Below the pieces are notes generated by a model. The model saw only the letters and a list, made by a program, of their open reading frames with translations. It did not search any database and had not been told where the DNA came from. From Streptomyces sp. CA-210063 (lineage in GTDB: Bacteria; Actinomycetota; Actinomycetes; Streptomycetales; Streptomycetaceae): a DNA stretch of 64,000 nt. Positions 44,170 through 53,190 of this stretch are shown in pieces (position 1 is the stretch's first letter; every line of letters starts with the position of its first letter). The position numbers were made by a program, and so were the translations under genes. The DNA lies in contig NZ_CP102512.1 of NCBI RefSeq assembly GCF_024612015.1, positions 124,001 through 188,000 on the forward strand, in the 5' to 3' direction.

Positions 44170-45024
44170 ATGTTCGCGGGGAGAGCGGCACGGCTGGTGG
44201 TCAGCAACGACGGTGAGGAGCCGCTGGATCTGATGCTGGAGCCCTGGGGTGACGTCCATCGGATCTTGCCGAAAGAGACGTGCGTCGTTGTCACTCATTC
44301 CTCTGCGGGAGATGGTTCTTGGCCCGGGACGCAGCTTGGGGACGAGCCGTTTCAGGTTGGCCATGGGCCTGATTGGGTCACGGTGTGGGCCAACGGCCAC
44401 TGCTTCCACCTCAGCGACAGGAAGGGCAACGAAATCGACCCGTACGTCTACGGGTCCCTGACCTGCCGTGGGCGCGTTCGCGGAGGTCTTGACGCTCTGT
44501 GCGTCCAGCACACACGCGCTCGGCTCGGCGTCGCGACCCTCGGCTTCCCGCACCAGCCGCCTCAGCACTCCGTTGAGCCGGTCGAAGCCACCGTCCTTCT
44601 GCCAGGCGGCGAAGTACCCGTAGACCGTCTCCCACGGCGCGAAGTCGTGCGGCAGGTACCGCCAGGGGATGCCGGTGCGGTCGACCTACAGGACGGCGTC
44701 CATGATCCGCCACAGGTCATGCTCGGGTGGCCTGCCTATGCCCAGGCCCTTCCCTCTCCGCTGGGCCCGCCAGGCCGACAGAACGGGCTCCATCAACTCC
44801 CACCGGGCATCGGACAGGTACTCGGCTACGGCCGCTGTCGGGGCATGTTTCGGTGGTACCGCCAACGGTCCCACCGAACTCTCCGACGGGCCGCGTCTCT
44901 TCATCCACGTCCGGGTCCTGCCACCCACCACCACCGCCGGCAAAGTCGGCAAAGCCACCCGCGTCACCCTCACCCACGACGACCTCACCAACCCCGACAC
45001 CACCTGACCCACCGCATCAAGTAG
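44170..45024 (+). CDS. small hypothetical protein, 3' end replaced by IS5 sequence
   Basis: ATG 44170 lies 8 nt after AAAGGGG. The first ~97 codons read as a real protein (MFAGRAARLVVSNDGEEPLD... to IDPYVYG) with beta-rich, hydrophilic character and no recognised family. From about 44460 the frame runs backwards through an IS5 transposase relic, giving proline/arginine-rich nonsense to the stop at 45024. The native 3' end has been lost, so the gene is probably a chimera or non-functional. GTG 44161 is an alternative start. Confidence 0.55.
   Translation: MFAGRAARLVVSNDGEEPLDLMLEPWGDVHRILPKETCVVVTHSSAGDGSWPGTQLGDEPFQVGHGPDWVTVWANGHCFHLSDRKGNEIDPYVYGSLTCRGRVRGGLDALCVQHTRARLGVATLGFPHQPPQHSVEPVEATVLLPGGEVPVDRLPRREVVRQVPPGDAGAVDLQDGVHDPPQVMLGWPAYAQALPSPLGPPGRQNGLHQLPPGIGQVLGYGRCRGMFRWYRQRSHRTLRRAASLHPRPGPATHHHRRQSRQSHPRHPHPRRPHQPRHHLTHRIK
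44462..44850 (-). pseudogene. IS5-family transposase relic with in-frame stop
   Basis: The minus strand reads YLSDARWELMEPVLSAWRAQ, IGRPPEHD, then IMDAVL followed by TAG (near 44686) where a Tyr codon is expected, then VDRTGIPWRYLPHDF and VREAEGR to SVKTSANAPTAGQG, where homology stops. The N-terminal half is present and the DDE core after the first Asp is missing. It truncates the flanking plus-strand genes. Confidence 0.8.
44862..45007 (+). pseudogene. C-terminal fragment of an unknown plus-strand gene
   Basis: A frame with normal G/C-rich codon use reads TELSDGPRLFIHVRVLPP and ends ...VTLTHDDLTNPDTT at TGA 45005-45007. It has no start and directly follows the IS5 relic. It is probably the tail of a gene whose 5' part was lost. 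Confidence 0.35.
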
Positions 45025-45136
45025 CAGCCACTGGACTTGCACCACGCTCAACCAACCTGCACAGACGACATGCACGCAGGTCAGCCACCACGGCCCCACC
45101 CAGAACCCACGGCGATACCACCCTGACCAAGCCCTG

Positions 45137-46024
45137 CTAGGAAACTGTCCTGAGCTGCCGTACCGAGGCCGGGGCGCTCCATACCTTGTGCCCATGCGCG
45201 AGCAGGGCCTCGAGTGCGGCCATGGAGGACTCCAGCGGCGTGGTGCTGACACCGGCGTCCCTGGACGCGTCCATGATGTTGGCCAGCCCGGAGACCTGGA
45301 CGTCGAGGCCCTGGGTGAGCCGGGGCTCCGCCGCCGTGGCCAGGTCGGCGTCGACCTCCGCGGCGAAGGCGGGCAGCAGGCGCGCCATGTTCGTCAGCCA
45401 GGGCACCAGCAGTTCCGTGAAGCCGGACGCACTGCCTCCCTCCCGCGAGGTGGCCATGGCGACTGCGTGGTGGAACCCGTCGAACATGAGGTACATGCCG
45501 CTCAGCAGTGCCAGGTCATAGAGGGAGGCCAGGCCGATGTCGTCGCCCAGGTATCTCGCCGAGCCGAGTTCCCCGAGCACCCCGCGGTACGTGTCGAAGA
45601 TCCGCTGCTCGCCGCTGTAGAGGATGAACGCTTCAGGGGTCGCCACAGTCGTCGGCACGGCCATGATGCCGCCGTCCAGGTAGTCCCCACCGTGCCCCGC
45701 CACCCAGGCGGCCATCTCGGACGCCTGTGACGGAGTGCCGTTGGTGAGGTTGACGACCGTCCTGCCGCGCAGCTGCCCCGCCACCGGCTCCAAGGTCTCC
45801 CGCACGATGCCGTAGTCCAGCAGGCAGACCACCACCAAAGGGCTTCCGGTCACCGCCTCGGCGACCGAGCCGGCGCGCACGGCACCCAGCGCGATCAGCT
45901 CATCGGCCTTGGCGGCGGTGCGGTTCCAGACAGTGGTCGCCCGCTCCGCGGAGAGGAACGCTGCGGCCAGGGCCCGGCCCATGTCTCCGAGGCCAAGGAC
46001 GGTTACGGGTGACGTATTACTCAT
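45137..46024 (-). CDS. imine reductase-like NAD(P)-dependent oxidoreductase
   Basis: This 295-residue protein starts at ATG 46024 behind AGGAG. The N-terminal Rossmann motif VTVLGLGDMGRALAAAFL and the TTVWNRTAAKAD stretch, which follows the cofactor-binding loop, are typical of imine reductases and 6-phosphogluconate/beta-hydroxyacid dehydrogenase relatives. LTNGTPSQA follows in the middle, and the helical C-terminal half (~165-295) forms the dimer/active-site domain in this family. Natural substrates of this group are mostly unknown; cyclic imines are reduced in vitro by relatives. It is divergent from an HxlR regulator that probably controls it through the operator between them. Confidence 0.9.
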   Translation of the reverse strand: MSNTSPVTVLGLGDMGRALAAAFLSAERATTVWNRTAAKADELIALGAVRAGSVAEAVTGSPLVVVCLLDYGIVRETLEPVAGQLRGRTVVNLTNGTPSQASEMAAWVAGHGGDYLDGGIMAVPTTVATPEAFILYSGEQRIFDTYRGVLGELGSARYLGDDIGLASLYDLALLSGMYLMFDGFHHAVAMATSREGGSASGFTELLVPWLTNMARLLPAFAAEVDADLATAAEPRLTQGLDVQVSGLANIMDASRDAGVSTTPLESSMAALEALLAHGHKVWSAPASVRQLRTVS

Positions 46025-46160
46025 GGAGTGCTCCTGTCTCGAGAAAGCGTGACCCGTCGGCCGCGTCACCTGCGCACGGCCCTCTTGACGGGTGTTCACG
46101 GCCTCGATGCTTTCCCGGGCAGCCAGGCTCGGCAAGTACCCACTATTCTGTGTGGTACTC

Positions 46161-46170
46161 ACCAATTGGT
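46161..46170. promoter_or_regulatory. palindromic operator candidate for HxlR regulator
   Basis: A perfect 10-bp palindrome ACCAATTGGT sits in the divergent region, 25 bp before the regulator start. A near copy (ACCAAATGGT) occurs beside the second HxlR gene at 60496, supporting a shared recognition type. Confidence 0.6.
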
Positions 46171-46194
46171 AAGCATCGAAGGGAAGTTGGGACC

Positions 46195-46545
46195 ATGGCC
46201 AAGCATCGGCCGTACATCTGCGGTATCGACGCGGCCATGGACGTCGTCGGCGGCAAGTGGAAGGGCCTGATCCTGTGGGCCCTGCACGAGGGCCGCCGCC
46301 GTACCGGAGAGTTGCGCCGTGAACTGCCCGGCGTCAGCGAGAAGATGCTGATCCAGCAGCTGCGCGAACTGGAGGCGGACGGCATCGTGCACCGCGAGGT
46401 GTACCGCGAGGTCCCACCCAGGGTGGAGTACTCGCTCACCGAGCGCGGCGTGGAGCTGAATGACGCGCTGTCGCCGCTCAGTGCCTGGGGGCAGCGCCAC
46501 ATGCCGACAATCCACGCTCAGCGTGAGGCCACATCACGCGCGTAG
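46195..46545 (+). CDS. HxlR-family transcriptional regulator
   Basis: The 116-residue winged-helix protein starts at ATG 46195 after a GGGA-type site. Family marks: a Cys near the N-terminus (YICGIDAAMDVVGGKWKG), the LILWAL helix, the ELRRELPGVSEKMLIQQLRELEADG recognition region and a PRVEYSLTERG wing. HxlR proteins often sense electrophiles or redox change through the N-terminal Cys. It is divergent from the imine reductase-like gene, its likely target. Confidence 0.92.
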   Translation: MAKHRPYICGIDAAMDVVGGKWKGLILWALHEGRRRTGELRRELPGVSEKMLIQQLRELEADGIVHREVYREVPPRVEYSLTERGVELNDALSPLSAWGQRHMPTIHAQREATSRA

Positions 46546-46817
46546 GCCGCCAAAGGCCCGACCGCCGAGGCCACCTTCCATACGAGCCGGGCTCGCACAT
46601 GCGCCGGCTCCCACGGGCTGGTGCTGATGAAGTGGGCCAGGGCCTGACGGTTGCCGTCCTCACCCAGCCGGACGGCCATCGGCTCCACAGATTTCCGCTG
46701 CCCGTCCAGCAGCAGTCCCCGCAGACACACCCCGCCCCACCGACGCTGATCCGCCCGAGCGAACGGCTCGGAAACATCCGCCGCGAACTCCTCCAGGGGG
46801 CACCGGACTTCATCCAA
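46518..46817 (-). pseudogene. IS701-family transposase, N-terminal fragment
   Basis: The TTG-start frame reads LDEVRCPLEEFAADVSEPFARADQ, then GVCLRGLLLDGQRKSVEPMA, typical of IS701 transposase N-termini. About 80 residues are recognisable before homology ends next to the HxlR gene. The DDE catalytic domain is absent. A sequence resembling an IS701 terminus lies near 46888. Confidence 0.8.
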
Positions 46818-46937
46818 CTCCCCAGGCGGGCGTCACAAACCGGTCAACGACACAACTCCTCAACCGGACACGCCACCAGCGAACGAACCTGACACAGCCC
46901 TACTAAGTGGTAGTCCCGTAAGTGATCTCGCGGAGCG

Positions 46938-47714
46938 ATGATCTTGGTCGTGTCTGGTGTGATCACGGCGTCGGTGCCGTCCTGGACAGAGCCTTTCACT
47001 GGGCTGAGCCCGCGCACTTTCGGCAAGTTGGTGACGCTGCTGCCGCGAGGGTGCGGAGGTTCCTGGCCGGGGCCGTCCGTGGAAGCTGCCGCTCGAGGAT
47101 CGGGTGCTGCTGGTGACCGCGTATTGGCGGACACACCGCACCCTGCGGCAACTGGCCCCGCTGTTCGGGGTGTCCAAGTCGGCTGCCGACCGGGTCATCG
47201 ACCACCTCGGACCCCAGTTGGCCCTGCAGCCGCGTATGCGGTTCGCCAAGGACGCGGTGCTAATTGTTGACGGCACTCTGGTGCCCACCCGGGACCACAC
47301 CATCGCCGAGCAGTCGAAGAACTACCGGTACTCGACCGACCACCAGGTAGTCATCGACGCCGATACCCGCCTGGTCGTGGTGGTCGGTCGGCCGCTGCCG
47401 GGCAACCGCAACGTCTGCCGGGCCTGGGCTGAGTCCGGCGCCGAGGCCGCCGTCGGAAGGCCGCCACGACCGCCGACGGCGGCTACGTCGGCACCGGACT
47501 GGTCATGCCGCACCGCCGCCGCGCGGGCGAGGAACTGCCGGACTGGCAGCAGGCCCACCACAAGAGCCACAAACAGGTCCCCACCCGTGTCGAGCACGCC
47601 TTCGCCCGCATGAAGACCTGGAAGATCCTCCGCGATTGCCGCCTGCGCGGCGACGGCGTCCACACCGCCATGCTCGGCATCGCCCGGCTGCACAACCTCG
47701 CCCTCACGGGATGA
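46938..47714 (+). pseudogene. IS5-type DDE transposase (copy 1), frameshifted
   Basis: Three frames are needed: PFTGLSPRTFGKLVTLL (about 46990-47040), then LVTAYWRTHRTLRQLAPLFGVSKSAADRVIDHLG to NRNVCRAWAESGAE (47104-47440) with IVDGTLVPTRDH, then GLVMPHRRRAGEELPDWQQ to ARLHNLALTG (47490-47714), including RVEHAFARMKTW. Indels near 47050 and 47450 make it inactive. Related relics occur at 53990-54720 and 57690-57905. Confidence 0.85.
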
Positions 47715-47730
47715 CTCCCGCTCCATACGC

Positions 47731-48159
47731 TCAGTCGATACAGAACTCGTTGCCCTCGATGTCCAGCATCGGGATGCACGAATCATTGCCGTCATACAGC
47801 GTTCGCACGTGAACCGCGCCGAGCGGGACCAGCCGTGCGCATTCGGCCTCAAGTGCGGCGAGGCGCTCTTTTCCCACCAGCCCGGTGCCGACCCGCACAT
47901 CAAGATGCACCCGGTTCTTGGCGGCCTTCCCCTCGGGGACGCGCTGGAAGTACAGCCGCGGGCCCACACCTGAGGGATCAATGCAGGCGAACCAAGAATC
48001 CCGCTGCTCAGGCGGCTGCGAGCGCCTGTAATCATCCCACGTGGCAAACCCCTCCGGTGGAGGTGGTACGACGTACCCCAACACCTCGCACCAGAAACGA
48101 GCGAGACGCTCAGGTTCTGCGCAGTCAAAGGTGACCTGGAACTTCTTGATCGCGGACAT
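47731..48159 (-). CDS. VOC (glyoxalase-like) superfamily protein
   Basis: This 142-residue protein matches the glyoxalase-like VOC fold. It begins with KKFQVTFDCAEPERLARFWCEVLGY, has FQRVPEGKAAKNRVHLDV in the middle and ends with a beta strand containing MLDIEGNEFCID. Paired beta-alpha-beta-beta-beta units are visible. Such small single-domain members are often uncharacterised or act as drug-binding or resistance proteins; a substrate cannot be assigned. The gene looks intact and is flanked by IS relics. Confidence 0.88.
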   Translation of the reverse strand: MSAIKKFQVTFDCAEPERLARFWCEVLGYVVPPPPEGFATWDDYRRSQPPEQRDSWFACIDPSGVGPRLYFQRVPEGKAAKNRVHLDVRVGTGLVGKERLAALEAECARLVPLGAVHVRTLYDGNDSCIPMLDIEGNEFCID

Positions 48160-48579
48160 CGATGCACCGTACCAAGGGGACTTGGGATTCTGCCGTTCGC
48201 GTCCTCCGAGGGTCTGCCCACAACCCCATCAGGCGCTGGGCCATCTCGGACATCAAGCGATCAAACCGGACAGCCCGCGAGGACGACGCGACCCTGGCGG
48301 CGAAGCCCACCGAGGCCACCAGGATCAGCCCTGCCCAACTACCCGCATGTCAAAGATCAGTTACGGAACACCCCTTGGGCCGGTCCTGCTCAGGAGCAAC
48401 GTCTCACGACGTCACGGACACGTACGTGACGCGTCTGCCCACATCACAGCCCAGCCAGCCGATTCGACGGTCGGCGAAAAATTGACGCTGAGCTATGGGC
48501 GGGCAAGATCTGTCGCGCGATTGGCCGTGACGTTTTGCGGTGGGCTCTGGCAGCGATCACGGGGGGCCGTCACGGGCGG
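48160..48579. other. ~420 bp with no recognisable gene
   Basis: Short open frames exist on both strands but none has a ribosome site, consistent codon bias or a recognisable motif. It separates the VOC gene from an ISL3 relic. Confidence 0.5.
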
Positions 48580-49930
48580 TCACTGAAGCAGGACCATCTT
48601 CCGGAGTAGTTCGAATTCGGCACGTCCGTACAGCTGTCTTTTGATCTTTTTGATGCGGTTCACGGCGCCCTCGGTGCCGCCCGAGCTCCAGCGGAGCGTG
48701 AGCCCGGCGGTGACGGCGTCGAGATCATTGGTGAGGCCGCGGGCGAAGCCGGTCAGGCCGGGCAGGTCCGCCGCGAGGGTCTCGTCGATCCAGGTGGGCA
48801 GCAGGACGCCGGTCTGCCGGGTGAGCATGTCCCCGAAGTCGCGGACGAGTTGGTGGGCGGCGGTCAGCTCGGGGCAGCCGTCCAGGACCGCCCCGGCCGT
48901 GAGCGGGATGCGGAGGGTGTACGTGCCCTTGCGGCCGCCCGGATTCCCATGCCCTGCTCCAGCAGCCCGTGGACCAGAGCGTGATGAGCCTGCAACCGCG
49001 CGGCGAGGCGCCCGTCGCCGTGCGACGTCGCGGGTTGCGACGAGGCCTGTGGAGGCACCGGCGGAGCCGGTGCCGACGATGGACGCAGACAGGCGCGATG
49101 CGCAGCGACGCACTTCTCGACGGCCTGACCAAGGTTCATCCACAGGTGAAAGCGATCAGCCACCTGCTGGGCGCCGGGCGCCCCGGCAGTGGTGCCTTCG
49201 GCGTAGGCGCCGGCCCGGTCACGACACACGACGTCGACGCCGGGGTGGGCAAGCCGCCAGGTCGTCAGCGGTGCGGCGTCCCGGGTGGGCAGCACGTCGA
49301 CGACGCGGTGCGTCTCCCCGTCGGTCAGCACGGTGGCGTAGGTGTGGCCGCGTGTGATCGCGAAGTCGTCCACCCCCACACGCGCGGAGTGCCGTACGAC
49401 GGGTCGGGCATCTCCCGCACCCGGTTCAGCAGCCCCATCCGCCCCGCCGTGATGCCCAGCGCCATGGCCATGCGCTCTCCGGCACGGCCGGCCAGCGCCA
49501 GTGCGATCACGTTCAGCAATGCTCCCAGCCGGTCCGTGCAGCGGGTGAACGGGCTGGTGAAGCCCCGGATCTGCTCGGCGAACGTCCTCTGCCCGCACTC
49601 CGTGTTCACGCAAACGAACCGGCGGACCTCCAGCACGATGCGTACTGGCCGGGCGGCCAGCGGCACGTCCTGCAACTGCCGTCGGTAGCGATCGTGCACC
49701 CGAGACGACGGTCGGCCGCAGCTCGGACAGTTTCCTTCCCGGGCCCGGCCACGAGCCCGCACGATCACCTCCCCTGTGTCGCACACGGTCGCCTCGGCGA
49801 ACACCGCGATCCCCGCGAACAGCACGTCCTGCCAAGAGAGTGCACGTCCATCCACGTCCAGGACGTCGACTGTGCCAAGCCTTCCATTCAGATCCCGAAA
49901 GACATGATGGAGCGTCAAATACGCTCGGTG
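48580..49930 (-). pseudogene. ISL3-family transposase, frameshifted
   Basis: The N-terminal zinc ribbon (CPSCGRPSSRVHDRY, then FVCVNTECGQRTF) is in one frame to about 49380. The DDE core (VGVDDFAITRGHTYATVL, DVVCRDRAGAYAEG, QVADRFHLWMNL) is in a second frame. The C-terminus (LRWSSGGTEGAVNRIKKIKRQ) is in a third. At least two indels break it, and part of the region before the C-terminal segment is condensed. All three blocks are ISL3 hallmarks. Confidence 0.85.
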
Positions 49931-50038
49931 AGGTACAGCGCGCCCCGGCACGAGCCGGGGACCCAAACACACAACCCCGATCGTGACAGCTCCCCGTGAT
50001 TGACAGCCGCCACCTTCCGGACACAAGCGGACCGACGC

Positions 50039-50611
50039 ATGCACAATCTCTCTGTGGATCAGGGAATCGCAGCACTGCTGGGGGCAACGGTAGGCGTCCT
50101 CGGAACCGTCTCCGCATCGGCAATATCCGGGTGGTCGAGCCGGCAGCAGATTGGGGCCCAGGCCAGAGTTGACCACGCGCATTGGCGCAGACAGGCCCGG
50201 CGCGACGCCTACAGCGCCTTTCTCGCTCCCGCCAATGAGACGCGCAACGCCCTGAAGCAGGCCGCACGCGCCCTGATCGGCGACGTGGATACGGAAGGGG
50301 CTGACCACCATCTCCATGAAGCACACGACAAACTAGGAGAAGTGCAGGCAACCTGGGCTGCTCTTGCGGTCGAAGGGCCCGAGTCTGTGGAACAAGCAGC
50401 CAACGGCGTCAAGACTGCGCTGCACTCGATGCACACGACGTTGCTCGCATGGCGCGACTCCGCAGAGGGAGCACCCGACCATAACGTCAAGTTCGTGGAA
50501 CGGCATGCAGTCGAGGTGACCAGGGTTTCCGAACGCATCGGCGCTTTCGCCACAACAGCTCGAGCTGCACTCGACGAAGCAACGTTCCCCGTGGACACCG
50601 GCAACGGCTGA
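50039..50611 (+). CDS. small membrane-anchored hypothetical protein
   Basis: This 190-residue protein from ATG 50039 has one N-terminal transmembrane segment (GIAALLGATVGVLGTVSASAISG, about residues 8-30). A long, mostly helical cytoplasmic or extracellular part (HWRRQARRDAYSAFLAPANE onward) with amphipathic heptads follows, possibly a coiled coil. The ribosome site is weak, and TTG 50000 or GTG 50054 are alternative starts. No family is recognised. Similar one-span proteins are common in Streptomyces. Confidence 0.7.
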   Translation: MHNLSVDQGIAALLGATVGVLGTVSASAISGWSSRQQIGAQARVDHAHWRRQARRDAYSAFLAPANETRNALKQAARALIGDVDTEGADHHLHEAHDKLGEVQATWAALAVEGPESVEQAANGVKTALHSMHTTLLAWRDSAEGAPDHNVKFVERHAVEVTRVSERIGAFATTARAALDEATFPVDTGNG

Positions 50612-50911
50612 AAACGATGGCCAGACACAACATGGGCAGAGTTCGCATAATCGGCACGCCCACCCGAGGTAGACACCGGGCCAGCGAGCATGTGACCCAC
50701 CGTGACGGCTCCTCGTGATCGCTGCCAGAGCCCAAATCAAGACGCCTGATCTTCACCAATCACCCCAGAACCGGAGCCAGTTGGAGTCGCCCTGGTGGGG
50801 CCGCTGAACGCCGCCCTAGCCACTCCAGGGTCTGTTCCTGCTGCTGGAGCTCTTGCGGCGTCATCCCCTAAGGCATCGTTTCTTTTGGTGTGATCGTTCG
50901 TTGAACCGTGC

Positions 50912-51744
50912 ATGACGGATTTGGTTGAGCGTCTGGTACCGGACGAGTTGTGGGTGCTGTTTCGGCGGGTGGTGCCGCCAACGGAGGTGGTACGTCCGCA
51001 GGGTGGGGGCCGGCGGCGGGCCGGTGATCGCGAGACCCTGGCCGCGATCATCTTCGTGGCCACCTCGGGCTGTACCTGGCGGCAACTCCCACCGGTGTTC
51101 GGTCCGAGTTGGCAGACGGCCTACCGACGGTTCGCTCAGTGGGGCCGGGCCCGCGTCTGGGCAAGGCTCCACCGCGTCGTCCTCGACGAACTCGGCGCCC
51201 GCGGCGAGATCGACTGGTCGCGGTGCGCGATCGACTCCGTCAGCTTCCGGGCAGCAAAAGGGGGCCACTGACCGGACCGAATCCGACCGACCGCGGCAAG
51301 CTGGGATCGAAAATCCACCTGATCACGGACCGGAACGGACTCCCACTGTCGCTGGGCATCTCGGCTGCCAACATGCACGACAGCCAGGGCCTTCAGCCGC
51401 TCGTGCGTGGCATCCCGCCCATTCGTTCTCCCCGCGGACCCCGTCGCCGCCGCCCGGCGAAGCTGCACGCAGACAAGGGCTACGACTATGACCACCTGCG
51501 CCGATGGCTCCGCAAGCGAGGCATCCGCCACCGCATAGCCCGCAAAGGGATCGAGTCCTCACAGCGGCTCGGCCGCCACCGATGGGTTGTCGAGAGGACC
51601 GTTTCCTGGCTCGCCGGCTGCCGCCGGCTCCACCGCCGCTACGAGCGCAAGGCAGAACATTTCCTCGCCTTCGCCGGCATAGCCGCAGCCCTCATCTGTC
51701 ACCGCCGACTCGTCCGTGTGGACGGGCATAACCAGTCAGCGTGA
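50912..51744 (+). mobile_element. IS5-family (IS427-like) transposase with -1 frameshift, apparently intact
   Basis: OrfA (50912-51271) has the helical domain with LAAIIFVATSGCTWRQLPPVFG and the first catalytic Asp in CAIDSVSFRA. OrfB continues in the -1 frame with RGPLTGPNPTDRGKLGSKIHL, ADKGYDYDHL (second Asp) and RHRWVVERTVSWL (Glu). The two overlap at a slippery run, so a full DDE enzyme could be made by frameshifting. No right-end inverted repeat was identified before the next gene, so mobility is uncertain. Confidence 0.85.
51256..51262 (+). promoter_or_regulatory. -1 programmed frameshift site A AAA GGG
   Basis: The heptamer sits in the orfA frame as A_AAA_GGG, just before the orfA stop at 51269-51271. 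A -1 slip moves AAA GGG to AAA AGG and joins orfA to orfB, as is known for IS5-family members of the IS427 group. Confidence 0.65.
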
Positions 51745-52218
51745 GGCTCCGACCCTGCTGACCCAGACACCGAAGGGCCTGATGTCCGGCTCGGTCTCGG
51801 TCTTCTCCGAGAGGCTCTGCGCGTCGTCCAGGCCCGACCAGGCGATGAAGCCCGGCTCGCTGTCGGCCAGAAATCCCTCGACGACCGGACCGAGGTCGTC
51901 GGAAGCCACATAGGTACCGCTGAACGGCAACGCATCCGGGGGCACAGAACCGGTCGAGCACCGGAGCTGTCCTGCCTGTTTGTCGTGCCACACGTAGAAC
52001 GTCGCTACCCCAGAGAAGCCCAGATCGCGAATGCGTTCCCGGATGGCAACAGCAGTCCGCTCGAAGGCAGCCACCACCTCGGCGACGGACAACGAACTCC
52101 TGTCCTCGTCAGCCGCACCCAGCGACCAGGTGTTGGTCTCCCACTCCACCCGCCGGTCAGCCGGCTCCAGCACCAAAGGCTCGTCCGCCACCTCAGCGAT
52201 CCACGTCAACAACACCAC
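51736..52218 (-). CDS. hypothetical protein, 160 residues
   Basis: A complete frame (MVLLTWIAEVADEPLVLEPADRR... to ...VWVSRVGASR) with normal codon bias, acidic, with Trp-containing beta strands (FYVWHDKQAGQLRC, GFIAWSGLDDAQS). No signal or membrane segment and no family I recognise. Size and isolated placement resemble immunity-type accessory proteins, but that is speculation. Its 3' end overlaps the end of the IS5 transposase frame by a few bases. Confidence 0.65.
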   Translation of the reverse strand: MVLLTWIAEVADEPLVLEPADRRVEWETNTWSLGAADEDRSSLSVAEVVAAFERTAVAIRERIRDLGFSGVATFYVWHDKQAGQLRCSTGSVPPDALPFSGTYVASDDLGPVVEGFLADSEPGFIAWSGLDDAQSLSEKTETEPDIRPFGVWVSRVGASR

Positions 52219-52268
52219 AGCAGTATCCCTGCACAGCTCGACCCGAGAACCACCAAAAGAAACGACGT

Positions 52269-53039
52269 CTAAGCGAGATCGAGGGGGGCCAGTTCCGTCA
52301 GCAGAGCGGAGTTCACCTCGGCCGGGTCGTCCTCGGTCACACCCAGGAAACCGCCGCCGGGCGACAGGCGGATGCCCGTGCGGGCGGCGCCCACGGCTTC
52401 GGCGGTGGCGGCGGCTGCCTCGACGGCGAAACGGATCCGGTTGGTGAGCGAGCCGCCGTATCGGTCGTCGCGCAGGTTGGCGTTGGATGACAGGAACTGG
52501 GAGATCAGGTAGCCGTTGGCGCCGTGCAGTTCGACCCCGTCGAAGCCCGCGTCGACGGCGCTGCGGGCGGCGTGTGCGTAGGACCGGACGTGCTCGGGGA
52601 CCTCGTCGGTTTCCAGGGCCCGCGGCACGGGCATCGGCTGCGGGCCGTTCGGGGTGAATACGCTGACCTCGCCGGAAACGGCCGACGGGCCGATCGGCTG
52701 AAGGCCCGTGGTCTCGTGGTGCGAGGCCCGGCCGCCGTGCATGATCTGGGCGAAGATGCGTCCGCCGCTGGCGTGGACCGCGTCGGTCACCTGCCGCCAG
52801 GAATCCGTCTGCTCGTCGGTGTGCAGGCCGGGCGTGCCCGGGTAGGGCTGCCCGACGCGGCTGGGCGGGACACCCTCCGTGACGATCAGTCCGGCCGTGG
52901 CGCGCTGCGCGTAGTAGGTGGCCATCGAGGGGGTGTCCAGACCACCGGCGGCGGCCCGGGCGCGGCTCATGGGGGCCATAACGGTCCGGTTGGGCAGCGG
53001 GAGTTCGCCGAGGCGGTAACTGCTGAACAGGGACGGCAT
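52269..53039 (-). CDS. Old Yellow Enzyme-family flavin oxidoreductase, 3'-truncated
   Basis: The 256 residues match the first two thirds of alkene reductases of the OYE family: LPNRTVMAPMSRARA (FMN phosphate/substrate region), FAQIMHGGRASH, the VDAGFDGVELHGANGYLISQFLSS active-site strand, and RDDRYGGSLTNRIRF. Family members are about 350-370 residues. Here the frame stops at TAG after ELAPLDLA, so the last barrel strands and part of the flavin site are missing and activity is doubtful. GGAG precedes ATG 53039. It is divergent from a MerR regulator with a MerR-type operator. Confidence 0.9.
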   Translation of the reverse strand: MPSLFSSYRLGELPLPNRTVMAPMSRARAAAGGLDTPSMATYYAQRATAGLIVTEGVPPSRVGQPYPGTPGLHTDEQTDSWRQVTDAVHASGGRIFAQIMHGGRASHHETTGLQPIGPSAVSGEVSVFTPNGPQPMPVPRALETDEVPEHVRSYAHAARSAVDAGFDGVELHGANGYLISQFLSSNANLRDDRYGGSLTNRIRFAVEAAAATAEAVGAARTGIRLSPGGGFLGVTEDDPAEVNSALLTELAPLDLA

Positions 53040-53090
53040 GTCGGTTCTCCTCGCGTACCGATGTGCTCCGGACTGCCGAAGCGCATGGGT

Positions 53091-53122
53091 ACGCTAAAAC
53101 CTGACACCAGTGTCAGAGGCAA
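53091..53122 (-). promoter_or_regulatory. MerR-type promoter/operator of the OYE gene
   Basis: The inverted repeat CTGACAC-CA-GTGTCAG (53101-53116) lies between a minus-strand TTGCCT (-35, 53122-53117) and TAGCGT (-10, 53096-53091), giving a 20-bp spacer. Over-long 19-20 bp spacers with a central palindrome are the hallmark of MerR-activated promoters. Confidence 0.7.
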
Positions 53123-53190
53123 CCGGGAGAACACCGCGGATCCATGTGGGGTGCACCACAGGCCCCGCCTGCTGTGGACGGGAGGCAGTC

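Noticed and set aside
48864..50351. Minus-strand 495-codon frame as one intact protein
   Set aside because: Only its last part carries ISL3 DDE motifs. The zinc ribbon and C-terminus lie in other frames, so it is a broken transposase.
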